Source: Jimgerdemannia flammicorona
Lineage: Eukaryota; Mucoromycota; Endogonomycetes; Endogonales; Endogonaceae
NCBI GenBank assembly: GCA_003990745.1
Contig: RBNI01001256.1
Span: forward strand, 1 to 23,445
Reading direction: 5' to 3'
Length of the DNA stretch: 23,445 nucleotides
Shown here piece by piece: positions 1 through 11,605 of this stretch. The notes beneath the pieces are model-generated. The model was not told the DNA's origin. It did not search any database and saw only the letters and a program-made list of their open reading frames with translations. Each line of letters starts with the position of its first letter. Within the stretch, counting starts at the first letter, position 1. The translations under genes were made by a program, and so were the position numbers.

Positions 1-3000
1 GAAGCCCCTCCCCCCCCACACCATTCTCCCAAAATACTGCCATCCCCCCTGCCACCCCTATCCTTTTCCCACTCTTTCTACAAATTGTCTCCACTAGTTG
101 CTACTGATATCTCCAACCAGCACCCCACTCCCTCCACCACCCATTCAACAAGTCCAACATCAGTCACTCCCATCTAGCAACTCTCACCCCTAGTGTCAAC
201 TGTTGACCTTCCTTGAATACATACAACTAATGTCTAGTAAGCCCAACCCAAATAACCAACACCCATCTCAACATCAGCCACTCATCTCCCACCCCCCCCA
301 CCAGCCTTCTCTGGAGGTCACTCCACCTCCCTCTCACCATTAGCCCAGATGAGTGCACTCTCAGCCATACCTCAATTGCACTCCAAAAGTCTCCCATAAC
401 CTCACACTCCCCTAGCCAATGTTCAGGTATCTGTATCACTCTCCCCTCCTGCCTGACATTTAGACACTCCTTGCACTCTCAGATACCTTTCTCTACCAAA
501 TGACCTGACTGGTAGTTCAATATCACATTGTACTATAGAAGTCTCCACTATGCCACCCAGAACTTAGGGGGAATCCATCATGCCACCTGCTTGCTCTACA
601 ACTAAATGTTATCCCAATCTTACTCTTCTCCAATCTCCACCCTCTACCATGCCTTAGGCCACAGATCTCTCCTATGCTCCTGCAGAGACTCTATATCATC
701 CTCTAAGCAGAAGTCCTCTACTGGTGCCACACTTAGTAGAAGGCAGTCTCACCTCTATATCTGGGGTCTTCAGTTCTTTTCCCCCTCATCACCATACCAT
801 CAGAGATCAATACAGTGAGCCCCATCAACCACTCCTCATCAGAATTCTTAAAAGTATATCCTCTGACTCCTCTCCAAAGCCACCAGAGATAGCAGGTCCC
901 CAGTCATACTATGGGGGGAGAACTAGGCCTCCCACACCCTCTATATGAGGGGAACCCACTCACTTTCCCTCAACTCACTAGCTTGCCTCAGCTATCATGT
1001 CTGTAAGCAATAAAGATACTTGGAAAAATCCACTAGACCCAGTCCTCCCTGATCTACTGGTAAGGTCAATACCTCTTAGCCAATTTGACTTTATTGCTCT
1101 ACCCATATCCAGATTCTGGCTATCTTCAATAATTTCTTAATCATCTATGCTGAAAAATCTAGGTGGTACTTTAGATACAATAGCTTAGACAATCAGTATA
1201 TATTCAGCACTGTCACTCTCTCTGCCAGAGATATATAATAACAACTCTACCCCAAGAGAGTACTTCCCCACTCTGCCAACTGCTGCTCCCACTATCTATA
1301 AAGTAACAAGGAGTTATATACTGAGAAGTAGATTTCCAGAAACAAACAGCCTCTCCTGTAGAGACAATTATTCCACTCATGTCCCCACCTACTATCTCTC
1401 CTCCCAACATCAAAGTCTCACACTTATGACAGTTGAGCTTAGTATCTGAGTACCCCTCATACTACTCCACTACATCTCTCAGTATTACCACATTCTTCAC
1501 TGACCCTAGCCTGACCACTATATTATCAGTGAAGGCCCCCACCTTCCAATTAACTCCCAGAATGTCGAACCCCCCCACCCTTTGTCAAATCCTATCCAAA
1601 AGAGACTCCAGGGACAGTGTATACAGAATTAGTAACAGTGGATACCCTTGTGGCACTCTTCTGCCTAGAGGGAACAAAATCCCCTATGGCCATTCATCAG
1701 AATTGCTGTCTGACTCTCTTCTAGTAGCCTGACCAAGGTCCACTGAACTCCTGAGGAAATCTCTATATGCTTTATCACTCCTTCCAACCATACTTCTCAG
1801 ACCTTATCATAGGCCCTCTCTTGGTCCAGAAAAACTAGTTGTCTATCTATCTCAGCAGTGTAAGCTTTTTCAATAACACCATACACCCAGGCCATCTCAT
1901 CTTGGATCAGACATCTCTCTATAAATCCTCTCTGCTCAGCCCCAGTACTTGCTGAGCCACCCCTTATAGCCTATCCATTAGTATCTTTATAACTAGCTTG
2001 TGATCTATATCCAGAAGCATGACCAGCCCTCAGTTTTTCCACTCCTCTCTCCTCCCCTTATTCTTAAACAGCCAAGCCATAAGACCTAAGCACTGCCCCC
2101 CAATTTACTCTTCTAAACCAATGACCTCCTTGCACATCACTATCAACTTCTCTAGAATTAACTTGACTTCTGCTATCTTTTTCCAAAAATCCCACACTAA
2201 GCCATCTTCTTCCAGTACTATCTCTGAGCTCATCATTATCAGTATCTGCTGAATCTTCTCCTCTTGGACAGAAGTGCCAAGGTCACCTATGCCCTCTGTC
2301 AGATCAGAGTGCTAGTCTTCTAGGTGTCTTTTAATGTCTAATACCCCTACTCCTCCTTTCTCCTCACTCTATAATTGTCCCCACTATTTGCTCAACTAGT
2401 CCAACTTTTCTGCCTCCTCCAATATTCTCTCTCATCTCTGCTGTACTCTCCTTGCCTGCAGAAGTTGTAACAAAAACTTTATAGACCTCTTTCTCTCCTC
2501 TAATCCCTGCAACCTCCAGACTACTATGCCCTTTATCTATGGATCTTCCTCTTATCTCAGCTTACCCTTCAACTTCTCTACCTCTAGCCTGACCCACTGT
2601 ATCCTCCAATCTCCCTCCTTACTATCATTCAACTGATCTGCCCAAGATGCTAACAACCTCACCAATCTCTAAGAGACCCACCTCACTTGCTTTATCATAT
2701 ATTCTTCCTGCCTCTCTCCAGTACTATTGTATCTGATTTCAATCTCCTTTAGCAATCCTCAATTACCAGCCCCTCTACTCTCTAGCTAAGTATCCTGAAG
2801 CTAATATTTATCACCCATATATCCTATAAAGAGGCCTTCCATAATAATGAGATATTTAGGCACCAATGTCCAGGCCCCTCTCCACTTCTCCCAAAACACC
2901 CCCCTCCTAGAAGACCCCAGTGATCTGACTATAGGCACCAAACAGTTTCCAAAGTTCTCTAGATATTAACTCCCCAGCATTCAGTAGTCAACATCCAGTC

Positions 3001-3610
3001 AATCCTTGAGCCCAACTCTGCCACCCAGTGAGTATAGACCCTACAATCCCTCTATCCAAGCCTCCCAGCATCTACTAATATACTCAGATGTTCAACTTCC
3101 TCTCAGGCTTCCATACTACCACTCCTACCAGTCATCCCCCTTCTTCCATTAGTTCTGTCTACCTTTTCATCATATATTATATTAAAGTCTCTACCTAGAT
3201 AGTCAATCCCTGCCTCTACTAATACTTTAGACTCTTATAGCCCTCAAATCTATTCCAATCTCTCCCCCCTTTTTACTGGACAATAATATGATCCAACAAT
3301 CAAGGGCCTCCAGCCTGGCCTTTTCCAGACTACCCACACTATCCTACTCCCCCAATGTCTAATATCCCCAATGTCTCCCTTGTCCTTTCTAACCAGAATA
3401 CTTATACATCCATACCAAATAGCTACTCTACCCCATTTCTTTATCCAGTCCAGAATATCCAAGTCTCTATCACATCCAATATCCTATAGTAGAAATAAAT
3501 CCACATCCAGTCTCTTTAGCCAGCAGAAGATATTTCTATATCTCACTGCTCCTCATAGCCCATTGACATTCAAAGAGAAGATTCTAGATATACTGTTTAT
3601 ATTGAATAAT
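1..3610 (-). pseudogene. LINE ORF2: APE endonuclease + reverse transcriptase + CCHC, broken
   Basis: This region once encoded the polyprotein that nicks target DNA and reverse-transcribes the element RNA. Endonuclease signatures are NVNGL near 3565, a DVDLFLL segment, DFNII followed by DR near 3,190-3,150, and YTHW...SRIDWM near 3,020-2,990. RT signatures are FLDQERAYDKV at about 1803-1839, then a VPQGYPLLL..LY segment at about 1,690-1,640 (canonical QG-PLSPLLF). The catalytic box at about 1521-1544 reads AFTDN instead of A(F/Y)ADD, so the second catalytic Asp is lost. Near the C-terminus the pattern C-x2-C-x14-H-x4-C is followed by FW, as in many LINE tails. Numerous in-frame stops (for example after NVNGL) and frame changes show it cannot make a working enzyme. 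The domain assignment is firm; exact frame joins are not resolved. Confidence 0.85.
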
Positions 3611-3899
3611 ATTTTTCAAAGAACAGCTGCCTACTTTACAATTTCATGCTCACTATATTACCAGTAACATTCAGGTTCCTTTCTGCCTCAAGCTCATCTG
3701 TATCTCCCACTGAGCCTTCAATGCCTCCAAGATCTCCTGACAATCTGCATCATCTATGGCTTCCATATCTGTCTGGTACTCCTTGCACACCACCTGCCAC
3801 TTTGCCCACCCCTTCTATAGGTCCCACAGATAAGCAACCCAGTCAGTTACAATTATCCTCTCTTTCATCATTCACTTAATATACCTCAGCTTCTAGTAA

Positions 3900-5430
3900 A
3901 GCTATCATTATCTTATCTCAGAGTTTCTATAGCATCTCCTCACCTTACAGGATTTTACTCTTATATCTCTTGCTAAGTACCCAAAAGTCCCCCCCCCCCC
4001 AGCTCCTCAGCTGTCATATTTGCCAGTATTTTCTATAGCCACTTCTTCTCATCAACTGTCTCCTCCACTCTCTGAGCCTCCCCTTTCCCCCATTTCATCT
4101 ACTCTTTCTCTCCATTCATTCTTGCTGACTCATCTCAATTTTCCTCAAGCATATTCTGCAGTTCATCATCCCCTCTAGCCCCCACTGGCACCCCATACTG
4201 TGGGTGCTCCTTCTCATCCATTATCTCATCTTCTACTACTGCACTCTATCCTGAGCCTCCCCTCTCCCCCAGGGTCTCCACTGGTGCCACTCCCTTCTCC
4301 CTTACCCAGATACTTGCCCTCAATCCAATATCTACAGTGACAGTCCCCCCCTCTGCCTCCTCTCCCAACTTTGCCAATAGATCCTTCTGAATATGCCTCC
4401 TCTGTACTCTCTCCCAGACCACTTGATCAAACTGCACCTTTTTGCCATTTATAATCTCCACTATCATCCTGGCCTCAAACTCTTTTCAGATCAATCTCCT
4501 TCTCTCAACAGCCCTAGCCAGATCCTTTAATACCTTCAGCAAGTCCTCTTCTTCCTCTGGTATCCCTTTTACTCTTGAAACCTTATACTCTATAGGTCTC
4601 TATTTGAGGACTACTGGCCAGTCCCTCACTTTCCCCATATTCTCTCTGTCTGCCAGTTACACTCTGATTTCTATATTCTCTATCCCAAACTCTGTACCCT
4701 CTTACACCTGAAATCTAATACCCATAATATCTCTATACTCCTTAATAGCCTCTACAATTAACCCCCTTGCCATCTCCTTCAATATCATAGGTACATCTAT
4801 CACTTCAACTATACTACTTAGGGGTCTCAGTACAAGTATTAAGCCATAGAGATCACCACTACCCCTACTACCACTCACTTCTCCATTGCTCTCAGCAGTA
4901 CATTCACTATCTCAAAGCCCATCTCCATCTTTTCCAAACTTTTCAAAAATTTCACCAAAACTGCTCCTTTCACCTCCTAGGCCAGAAGCCCTAGAATCAT
5001 TCTTACTATAACTGCCAAGCCCCAGAAACACAATGTGATAGCAAATTCTGACCTTGATTTCTTGAGTAATAGTGCTGACACTAAGTCCATTACACTATCT
5101 GTCAGGTCTCTAGGCCTTGTACCCACCCTCTGTCTAGACCCACTATCAACTATCACATCAGGATTTTTTTCCATATTGAAGCTATCCTGCTCCCCCTAGT
5201 TACTACTCCTCCAGCCCTACTGTCCCCACTGCCATGGGCCACTCCACCAGGCCTTGCAGCCCTTGCTGTCTTCTTGCCCTTTCTCAGCCAACCCTCCAAT
5301 CCAGTCAACAGATATTCCCCCTTTATCAATTAGCAAAGCTTATTCTCCTAGTTCCCTGTCTCTCAGTACTGTCTTCTCCCCTTCTATATCCTCCTGCTAG
5401 CAAGTCCTGCATACATCTCTCCAAGCCATG
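3900..5430 (-). pseudogene. LINE ORF1-like region, broken
   Basis: The stretch upstream of the endonuclease, in element orientation, has several open pieces on the minus strand of 65-73 codons (for example 5174-4977 and 4467-4246). They are rich in charged residues and Gly/Glu, and lie where LINE ORF1 (RNA-binding gag-like protein) would be. A possible first ATG is at about 5430. I see no clear CCHC knuckle or RRM motif, so the function is inferred from position only. Frames shift repeatedly and there is a run of ten C residues near 3,990. Confidence 0.4.
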
Positions 5431-5569
5431 ACTCCTTCTCACATACTGTCAGTTGAATGCACTAGGGCTGCCCTGTCTAATATGTACCTCAGAATGCTCA
5501 TTGGTCACTATATTTCTAATACCTATACTCCAAAAATGATGTAGTGAGTGTTGCTAGAAGTTTGTATAA

Positions 5570-6290
5570 CCCAAATGTTATCAGAGAAAGGTGGTGGATG
5601 GGCATTGGTCTGTTCTTGTACTTCATCAGATTGCAGAGCTCTACTGGTATTTTTCTGATTCTGCCATACTGGTCACTCTCTGTAAGTATATGTTATCTAC
5701 TTGAATTGACACCAAGATTTAATATGAGATCACTGATATGATATTCATTGTATCTAGCTGATTACCCTGCTTGGGCCAAGGATCCCACTACTGGTATCTA
5801 TACTGGCCACCACATGGAATCTCTCACAATATGTATGGATATATTAAATAAGGAAATAAATGTTTAATGTTCTAATCCATCAATCAAAACATATTTTCAT
5901 TTTCATTTTTTTTTTTTTTTTTCCCTTTATTCTTCCCTTTCAGGTATCCTTAGGATTATCATCATTTCTGTCCTTCTCCCTGTCCATATAAAGGGTGCCA
6001 TCCTTATCAGGATCCATTATCTCATGGCTGCATAACTCCTCTATTATCTACTTCCTTTTACCGATGCTGGTAACAAAGGAGTTGACTTCTTCAAAAAGGT
6101 TGTCAGCATCCACCCAACAAAAAGTAAGTGTTCTCCTATTCGTCTAAGTAATAGTCAGTTATCATCCATTTATCAATTTAAGTATTACTAATTTTCTAAA
6201 ACTCCATTAGAATCCTTGCTGCCTTCATCTTTGACTCAATCAGAAAATAATGAAACACATGGTGTCAGAACAAGATCATTTCCATATTAG
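5570..6290 (+). pseudogene. Four-exon host gene remnant, function unknown
   Basis: Four segments read as one protein when joined by GT..AG introns with matching phases: 5570-5681, 5758-5832, 5944-6123 and 6211-6290. The introns are 76, 111 and 87 bp. The first has GTAAGT, the second ends in a T17 pyrimidine tract plus TTTCAG, and the third has a TACTAAT branch-like motif and CCATTAG. The first segment includes DGHWSVLVLHQIAELYWYFS, the second DYPAWAKDPTTGIYTGHHME, and the third a hydrophobic stretch and then TDAGNKGVDFFKKVVSIHP. It ends at TAG 6288-6290. One in-frame TAA at 6033-6035 (possibly an old CAA) interrupts exon 3. The 5' end is missing: the frame has a stop at 5567-5569, beside the LINE 5' end. 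I do not recognise the family. Confidence 0.5.
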
Positions 6291-6574
6291 CATCACAAAT
6301 GGAGAATTCATATAAAAAATGTGGGAAACATGATTACAAATATAAATGAAAGGAATCACTAACCAGTTCAGAACTCAAATTATTTTTATAGAAACTCACT
6401 AGAGACCAACTACATATCAAATACAGAAATGGGCATGTAAAAAAATAGGGAGGGTACAATTAATAATGCTGTTGTATCACTGTACCACCTGTATATTTTA
6501 ACCCTACATGCCGATCTTACATATGTAGTAATCATGCTGTCCTGATCATCTGAGCACAAAGCAACATTTTGGCT
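6291..6574. other. AT-rich intergenic, no gene seen
   Basis: This stretch separates the four-exon remnant from the promoter of the next gene. It is AT-rich, has no convincing codon structure on either strand and shows no repeat shared with the rest of the window. Confidence 0.5.
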
Positions 6575-6709
6575 CAGTATCATATAAATGCCACCCTTCC
6601 AACGTCTTTCCACCATATCTTCATACAATACAATAGCCAAGCAACTCAAGTATACTTCCCTCCTCCAAAAAGAACCAAATCAACCAACCCAGCCTTTCTA
6701 AAAAAAAAA
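6575..6709 (+). promoter_or_regulatory. Putative core promoter and 5' leader of copy A
   Basis: A TATAAAT box at 6583-6589 lies 121 bp before an ATG at 6710. The leader between them is CA-rich and G-poor, typical of fungal 5' leaders, and ends in an A10 tract that runs straight into the start codon. This region has no counterpart before copy B, which starts at the A-tract, so copy B has lost its promoter. Confidence 0.5.
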
Positions 6710-8347
6710 ATGGAATCCCACACCACTACTACTGCCATTGCCAATACCAGCGCCACCCACACCAAGCATGTTCTCACCATCACTGGCAGTGATAGCTACC
6801 TTGGTCACTGCATACCTGCTCTATGAATCAGAGTGCGATGGCACAATGAATGCTATATCTGTGTCCTATGCTGTCATGAGAAAAACTACAATGATTTGAG
6901 AGACATGAGTGCCAAGATTATTGTAAGTGTTCTTTTGTAGTTATTTGTCAGGGCCAAATGGGGTGGTGGCATGGATGCTAATGTAGATGCTCTTTGATAG
7001 GAAATTGACTATGAGTCCCACAAGTGCCTTCACTGCACCTTCTGCAACAGTGAGTATGCCATCTTTGTGCTGGAAATGACTCGCAACTGGGTCCACCATG
7101 GAGAGTGTCTCATCAAGGCTATGGAGAGCAGGAACATTCACCATGTCCTCATGTTATCCACATGAGCTCTCAAAACCAGCTATTCTCTGTGAATTGGGAT
7201 AATGGTGATTTAGGTACTAAAGGTTCTCTCAGCTTTGCTTTTCAGGATTGGTGCTGAGTCTCACAACCAGGAGCTCAGGAATCTCTGCAAATTCAGGGAG
7301 CTTGAGAATTACTTCAAGGACAACTTCAACAGAGGAAGGTGGTGCATTTTCAGGTAAAAATACTCTCACTTTCCCTCAGGTGGCTCATATGCATATCCAA
7401 TACATCTGATGACTCCCATGCTACTTACAATTTTCTATGCAGGCTCGACTTTCTCCAGCAATGCTTCCTCTTCTGGGCCCCTATGATCCAGAATGAGAGC
7501 ATTTTTAAAATAAGCATTGGCCATGATAGTCATTTTGCTCCTGTCAATATCCTCAATATCTGCTGTACCATCTACTGTTCTCCACCATGATAGCGACTGT
7601 CAAGGTGACCATGGCTGTACCCAGACCCAGACTCAGACCCAGCCTCAGGCTCAGATTCAGCTCAGGTCAAGGGAACCTCGCAGGGTTTCTGCTGGGTCCC
7701 TCTGGATGAGCACCACCACCGCCACATGTACTGCCTCATGGGCTGTGGGCTTTTTGTGATGATAAAATTGTGTGCATTCTCGGCAATACAATTGGCAAGC
7801 ATGAGATTCAGTTCAAGGATGTGTCGCATTCTGAGATGAGGAAGGAACTAGAGAGATAGTGCAATGAGGATGGAAGCCATGGTAGGTACAGAGATGAATG
7901 TCGGGATGATGAGCATTGTGATGGTGGTAGGAAAGAGGATGATAATAACAGAGAATGTGACAGCCACCACCATTGTGATGGCAAGTTCTGCTACAGCATT
8001 CCTTTGAGAAAGCACCTTAATGATACTACCATTGAGATAGTGCTCAACTTCTTTGAATATGTCAAATTGGGTGGTGCTGATTTTACTTCTGGTAGACCAT
8101 GTGGTTATATCACTGTACATCGAATGGAATTATGTTCACATAAAATTCTGCTAAATCTCTCTCTTTATGTGCAGGTGATCTCTAGGACATCACTGACAAG
8201 CCAGAATCACTTGAGGAATTCTTCAGGGACCATCATGATGAGTTCAGGGACAATGATGATAAATGTGACCATGATGAGATCAAGTACCAGAAGTCAGGCA
8301 GTATATTAGATGAGCTGACAAGTAAACTGGACTTCACTCTAAGCTAG
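6710..8347 (+). pseudogene. Unknown five-exon Cys-rich gene, copy A (decayed)
   Basis: Reading the frame from ATG 6710 gives exon 1 (6710-6922), intron 6923-7000 (GTAAGT...GATAG), and exon 2 from 7001 with an unclear 3' border. Exon 3 is 7246-7353, then intron 7354-7442, exon 4 (7443-8091), intron 8092-8174 and exon 5 (8175-8347, ending in TAG). Exons 1 and 2 carry closely spaced Cys/His motifs, CYICVLCCHEK and HKCLHCTFCNSEY, suggestive of metal binding. Exon 4 has a DPDSDPASGSDS acidic stretch and an Asp/His/Cys-rich segment. In-frame stops occur at codon 39 (TGA), as TGA-TAG and TGA in exon 4, as TAG after KELER, and as TAG at the start of exon 5; all are explainable as CGA or CAG decayed by C-to-T. 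Copy A also has a 10-bp insertion in exon 2 and a 1-bp deletion in exon 4. I do not recognise the family. Confidence 0.55.
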
Positions 8348-8837
8348 ATAACTAAAAAAACCCATAATCCTATATAGAATAAGAAAGGCAGTATAAACTA
8401 ATAAAAATAATGATATGTGTTTCGATTGAGTCAAGCGATGATTGTTTCAAGTCATGCCTCAGTCAAACAGTTTATTACTAAAGAAACCTGAATTTTCTAA
8501 ATTTTAATTTTAGGAGATACAAGTTTCCCACAACTCCTATGCTCTCCAAGCACAAACCCTCTCCCAATTGAGCATGCACTACAACATCATCAGTATATTT
8601 ATACATCATGGCATGCTTGTTTTTATATTATGATGTGGAATATTTAAGTAATCATCCTTGTCTTTTTGTCATAGGTTACAGTGATGGCAGTGTAAAATGA
8701 TTGGGACCATCTGGGCTTTAGGAGTGAATGTTGAAAATGAGCATCATCATGTACGAGTGAATGCTGCAGTACTTTTGACCAATATATTCCATATTGTGAT
8801 TATAATACTCTGTACCACAAAGGCCAAACCAATAAAT
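8348..8837 (+). other. Downstream part of duplicated unit, one possible extra exon
   Basis: After the terminal TAG the duplicated unit continues for 490 bp. A splice-acceptor-like TTAATTTTAG (ending at 8513) precedes an open stretch beginning EIQVSHNSYALQAQTLSQLS. It is open in both copies to a TGA near 8,631 and could be one more exon of this or a neighbouring gene. A second acceptor-like TTTTTGTCATAG lies near 8,674. AATAAAT at 8831-8837 ends the homology and could serve as a polyadenylation signal. Confidence 0.3.
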
Positions 8838-8847
8838 TTATTTTTTT

Positions 8848-9540
8848 ATTATAAAATGAGTAGATAATAGAGAAATTGTTTAGAGCAAGATGAGATACTA
8901 TTATGGCAGATATGAAGGTCGGTGGTAAAAGGTCAAACAGTAGAAAATATTATGTGAATTTTTATGATGGAACAAAACAAGTGAAATAAAGTATTTTCCA
9001 AAGCAAGGTGCAATAGATCTGCAACCTGCCCATGGTACCATGATTCATGGTGGTCTTTATTCAAAAATGAAAACAAAGTTCGGGTAAACAAAGATATAGA
9101 TCTAACCCCAGAATTTCGGAAGTAGAATGGTGAATAAGTACCTGAGCCTTGCCCTGATCCAAACAAATGTCCAGATCAGACTTCATCGATCTACACATGT
9201 GATAGGCCATTAAAAACCTGATATAGAAACAATCAGGAAAAGGTACCAGTCATGTGATCTAATGTTACACAAACAGTAAACAATGCCAAAAACGGAACTA
9301 GACCAATGACGTGTCACGTGTTATCACATGATTGTCACTTATAGGTTTAAAAACCTAAAAATTGTCGGCACCTGAAGGTGCAGGCATCAGGCCTAGAGCC
9401 TCATGACCGGAGTGGAGTAGAGCCTCAGCACTGGAGCAAGTGAAGCGAGCAGAGGTAGACAGGCATCACAGAGTATAGGTATGCAGGCGTTAGGCCTAGA
9501 GCCTCATGCCAGAGGTTGTCTGGTGATTTTTTGCGTTTTA
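8848..9540 (-). repeat. PLE pLTR, copy 1 (3' end of left element)
   Basis: This terminal repeat matches 12746-13430, 13427-13940 and 17150-17835. In element orientation it starts near CCAGACAACCTCTGGC. It has two copies of a GAGGCTCTAGGCCT motif about 100 bp apart, a hairpin GCACCTTCAGGTGC, a TATAAG box, a CCTGAT..ATCAGG inverted repeat, an AATAAA signal, and the end TTTTATAAT. The outer border is by eye, within about 15 bp. Confidence 0.8.
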
Positions 9541-9823
9541 AAACATCACATGGCACATATGAGTGGTGCGGCCTTCAAGGAGGACTTAGAGCAAAGCTGG
9601 TGTTTGAGATGGCATTAAGAATGGTAAAACTGTTCTTCCGGGTGATGATTGGTCATCAGGCAGTTGCAGGGAAACCAAAATACAGCAAAGCGGTACGTAG
9701 AGTCTTGTCGGGCTGTTGATGTAGCTATCGGGCCATATTGTATTGGACGACAAGCAACAGGAGAGGAAAAGCGGAGTGGGGAATGGGGGGGTGGGAAATA
9801 AGGGGAGGGGTGAGAAGTGAAGT
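9541..9823 (-). other. PLE 3' untranslated region, left copy
   Basis: This spacer lies between the RT stop and the 3' pLTR and aligns with 16861-17149 of the right copy. It includes a pyrimidine-rich tract (in element orientation) just after the stop. Several short open stretches here are not conserved between the copies and I do not call genes. Confidence 0.6.
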
Positions 9824-11605
9824 TCAGACTTTAAGCCAATCAACCAAACTCAATTGAGTGGTTACAACATCAACAGGGTATCCTTTCCTGTGAACCAGAA
9901 ATTCGGCCAAAGAGCAACACTCGTCAAGCCAATCATGACAAGAGGAGCAGAGAAGCAATAGGCGGTGGGCCTCATTCACAATACATAGATGGAGCATCTT
10001 CCTAGGATGATTGCTCAACCAGTCGACAAACTGTATACTATGTGGAAACTTAGCAAAATGGCCTGTGCGGAACAGTGCTACTTGGATTTCCAAGTCTAAG
10101 TAATGGCACGGTCCAGTGGACAAGACTTCCCATTCAATATGATGGTGCAGAGAGTATACAGTACTGAAGATTGAGACTAAGTCTATAATTGCAGGCATAA
10201 AGACTATAAGATCATCAATATACCGGCAGAACTTTAGCCTGGCAGCAACGGCTCAGCTGAGCAGATGGTCAGGTGCTTGCAAGGTGCATAACTCATGAGC
10301 AAAGCCAACGAGATTGATAAGATCCGGAGCACAATTGGTGCCCATAGCAATACCAGTCACAGAGCGGAAGGAATCAATAGCAGATGTGAATGTCGTATGA
10401 GTCATGACTATGCGGACAAGGCCGAGAATGGCTTTAAGCAGCAAAGAGCCAGGGGGGAATGCTACTATTGACAAAAAGATGAGGCAGTCGATGCACTCAT
10501 CTAATGTGATCCTGGTATAGAAGGCAGCAAAATCTCCAGTAGTGACATAGTTACAATCTGACACATCTAGGTAATTGGAATGAACCAATTGTAGCAGTTC
10601 GAGCATATCACATAGAGGTGAATAATACGAGAAACCCACATTATGGCATAGATGGGCCAACCACAGGTAGAGAAAGTAAGATAGGAAACACGAAATCTTG
10701 GTTGTAGGAGAGTTAAATGCACCAACAATAGGGTGCCATACCATGCATGCCCCTTTGTATACCTTGGGCAAAGCATGAAATATGGGTAGCTTACAATCAC
10801 TAGGCTCTATGAGGTAATTCCAGATTGACATACAATTCCTGTCATCAATGCAGAACTCAAGTAGACTAAGAAGGTCCAGCCTCACTGAATCCTTAACATT
10901 ATCAATCATAGAGAAATTGTTCACGTACACAGGATCATGAAGGAGGGACCGAAGACCATCGAGATATAGAGCATGCAGAATTATGGCGAACCCCAGATTT
11001 TTGTCAATAAGACAGACTGTGAAGTCATCATGAGTACAGATGCCTTTGAGAAGGTGGCAGAACTTCTTCAGTACAAGTGCACCAAACACGTTCATCAAGG
11101 GTTGGATAGCTTAATTCAGAGCAGCACTCATATGGAGCATAATTTGCATATTTTCCATACAATGTGGCAGTTGCCATTTAGATGGCACCCAGGCAGAGAT
11201 CTCCAGAACATTGTCAGGATTACCCATCGAGGTCCAGAAGGTGGTAAGGTTGAGATGCCATTAGAATGATGATAATGAAATCAGATCAATGGTACTGTTC
11301 ATCGAAGCTGACCTGGGGAGAACAAACTTAGGGCCAAAGTTCAGCATATACATAAGCTCAGGGGTAAGCCAAGGCAGAGGTATATCGGTAACAAAGCCCT
11401 CCTCGGTAAATATCTGAAACTAAGGGATGAAAAACTAACTTAAGCGAGAACCGGGAAGAGAAGACATAAAGGCAAAATCCTCAATTAGTGTTGAGGCCGC
11501 TACCCCACGTAGAATGGGGACATCAGGGTCAAACCACACTGCCAGGAAGTCATATAAGACTTCCGGGCTGGGGACCTCTAGTTTTTTGAAACTAGAGGGC
11601 AGATG
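9824..11605 (-). pseudogene. PLE ORF2: Penelope-type reverse transcriptase, left copy with nonsense mutations
   Basis: This single frame encodes the RT of the left element and is colinear with 15079-16860 (1755 nt from the frameshift point in both). Motifs match the right copy: LTDKNLG-like CLIDKNLGF, ALPKVYKG, TGDFAAFYTRI, GIAMGTNCAPD, YIDDLIVF, YLDLEI, and the PLE tail with SNHPRKM and HRKGYPVDVV. Stops are TAG at 11435-11437 (CAG in the right copy), TAG at 11420-11422 (CGG in the right copy), TAA at 11261-11263 (CAA), TAA at 11111-11113 (CAA), and TGA at 10253-10255 (CAA in the right copy, both derivable from CGA). No indel breaks the frame. There is no GIY-YIG domain after the RT. Translation probably entered by -1 frameshifting from ORF1. 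Confidence 0.8.
11545..11598 (-). promoter_or_regulatory. Putative -1 frameshift signal, left copy
   Basis: In element orientation the heptamer A AAA AAC (11587-11581) is in the ORF1 frame and is followed directly by the ORF1 stop TAG (11580-11578). A -1 slip continues into ORF2. A 9-bp perfect stem (11598-11590 with 11583-11575) encloses the heptamer, and a second perfect 7-bp stem GGAAGTC/GACTTCC lies 3' of it at 11564-11545. Sequence and layout are identical in the right copy apart from flanking changes. Confidence 0.7.

Larger units (their letters stand above)
1..5540 (-). mobile_element. Decayed LINE (non-LTR retrotransposon), 3' end beyond window
   Basis: A minus-strand non-LTR retrotransposon fills the left quarter of the window. 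Reading it in reverse complement gives, in order, an ORF1-like region (about 5430-3900), an APE-like endonuclease (about 3600-2950), an RT (about 1860-1430) and a C-terminal CCHC knuckle (about 475-415). The 5' limit is inferred to be near 5,450-5,540, just before the exons of another gene. The 3' end and A-tail are not in the window. The reading frames are broken by many stops, so the copy is dead. CpG is nearly absent throughout. The related LINE fragment at 21,261-21,901 shows what its 3' end would look like. The RT motif LDQExAYDKV suggests an L1/Tx1-type or Tad-like fungal LINE, but I cannot fix the clade. Confidence 0.85.
6701..8837 (+). repeat. Direct duplication, copy A (2.1 kb)
   Basis: This segment is repeated in the same orientation at 17,857-19,984. 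Alignment by eye runs from the A-tract before the start codon (A10 here, part of an A31 in copy B) to the sequence AATAAAT (8831-8837 here, 19978-19984 in B). Differences are mostly transitions, clustered in the first about 100 bp. Indels are a 10-bp insertion near 7,150 and a 1-bp deletion near 7,750, both in copy A. The unique flanks lie outside the pair, and everything between the two copies is the PLE pair. Confidence 0.9.

Noticed and set aside
606..948. Plus-strand open frames within the left LINE
   Set aside because: The protein domains of the LINE lie on the minus strand; the plus-strand frames are Ser/Pro/Leu-rich shadows without motifs.
6802..6832. Small intron removing the codon-39 TGA in gene exon 1
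   Set aside because: The best GT..AG pairs around it are only about 30-46 bp and have poor donor sites (GTCACT or GTGATA), so a nonsense mutation is simpler.
7620..7670. Gln-rich QTQTQTQPQAQ repeat protein in gene copies A and B
   Set aside because: It is the alternative frame of the DPDSDPASGSDS stretch; the latter frame continues into the downstream exon 4 coding sequence.
8848..9540. Hammerhead ribozyme in the pLTRs, as known from other PLEs
   Set aside because: I searched both strands for CTGATGA...GAAA with a closing stem. CCTGATGCCTGCACC...GGTGCCGA and CCTGATATAGAAACAATCAGG look superficially similar, but the conserved core bases are missing or not kept in all copies. A covariance-model search would settle it.
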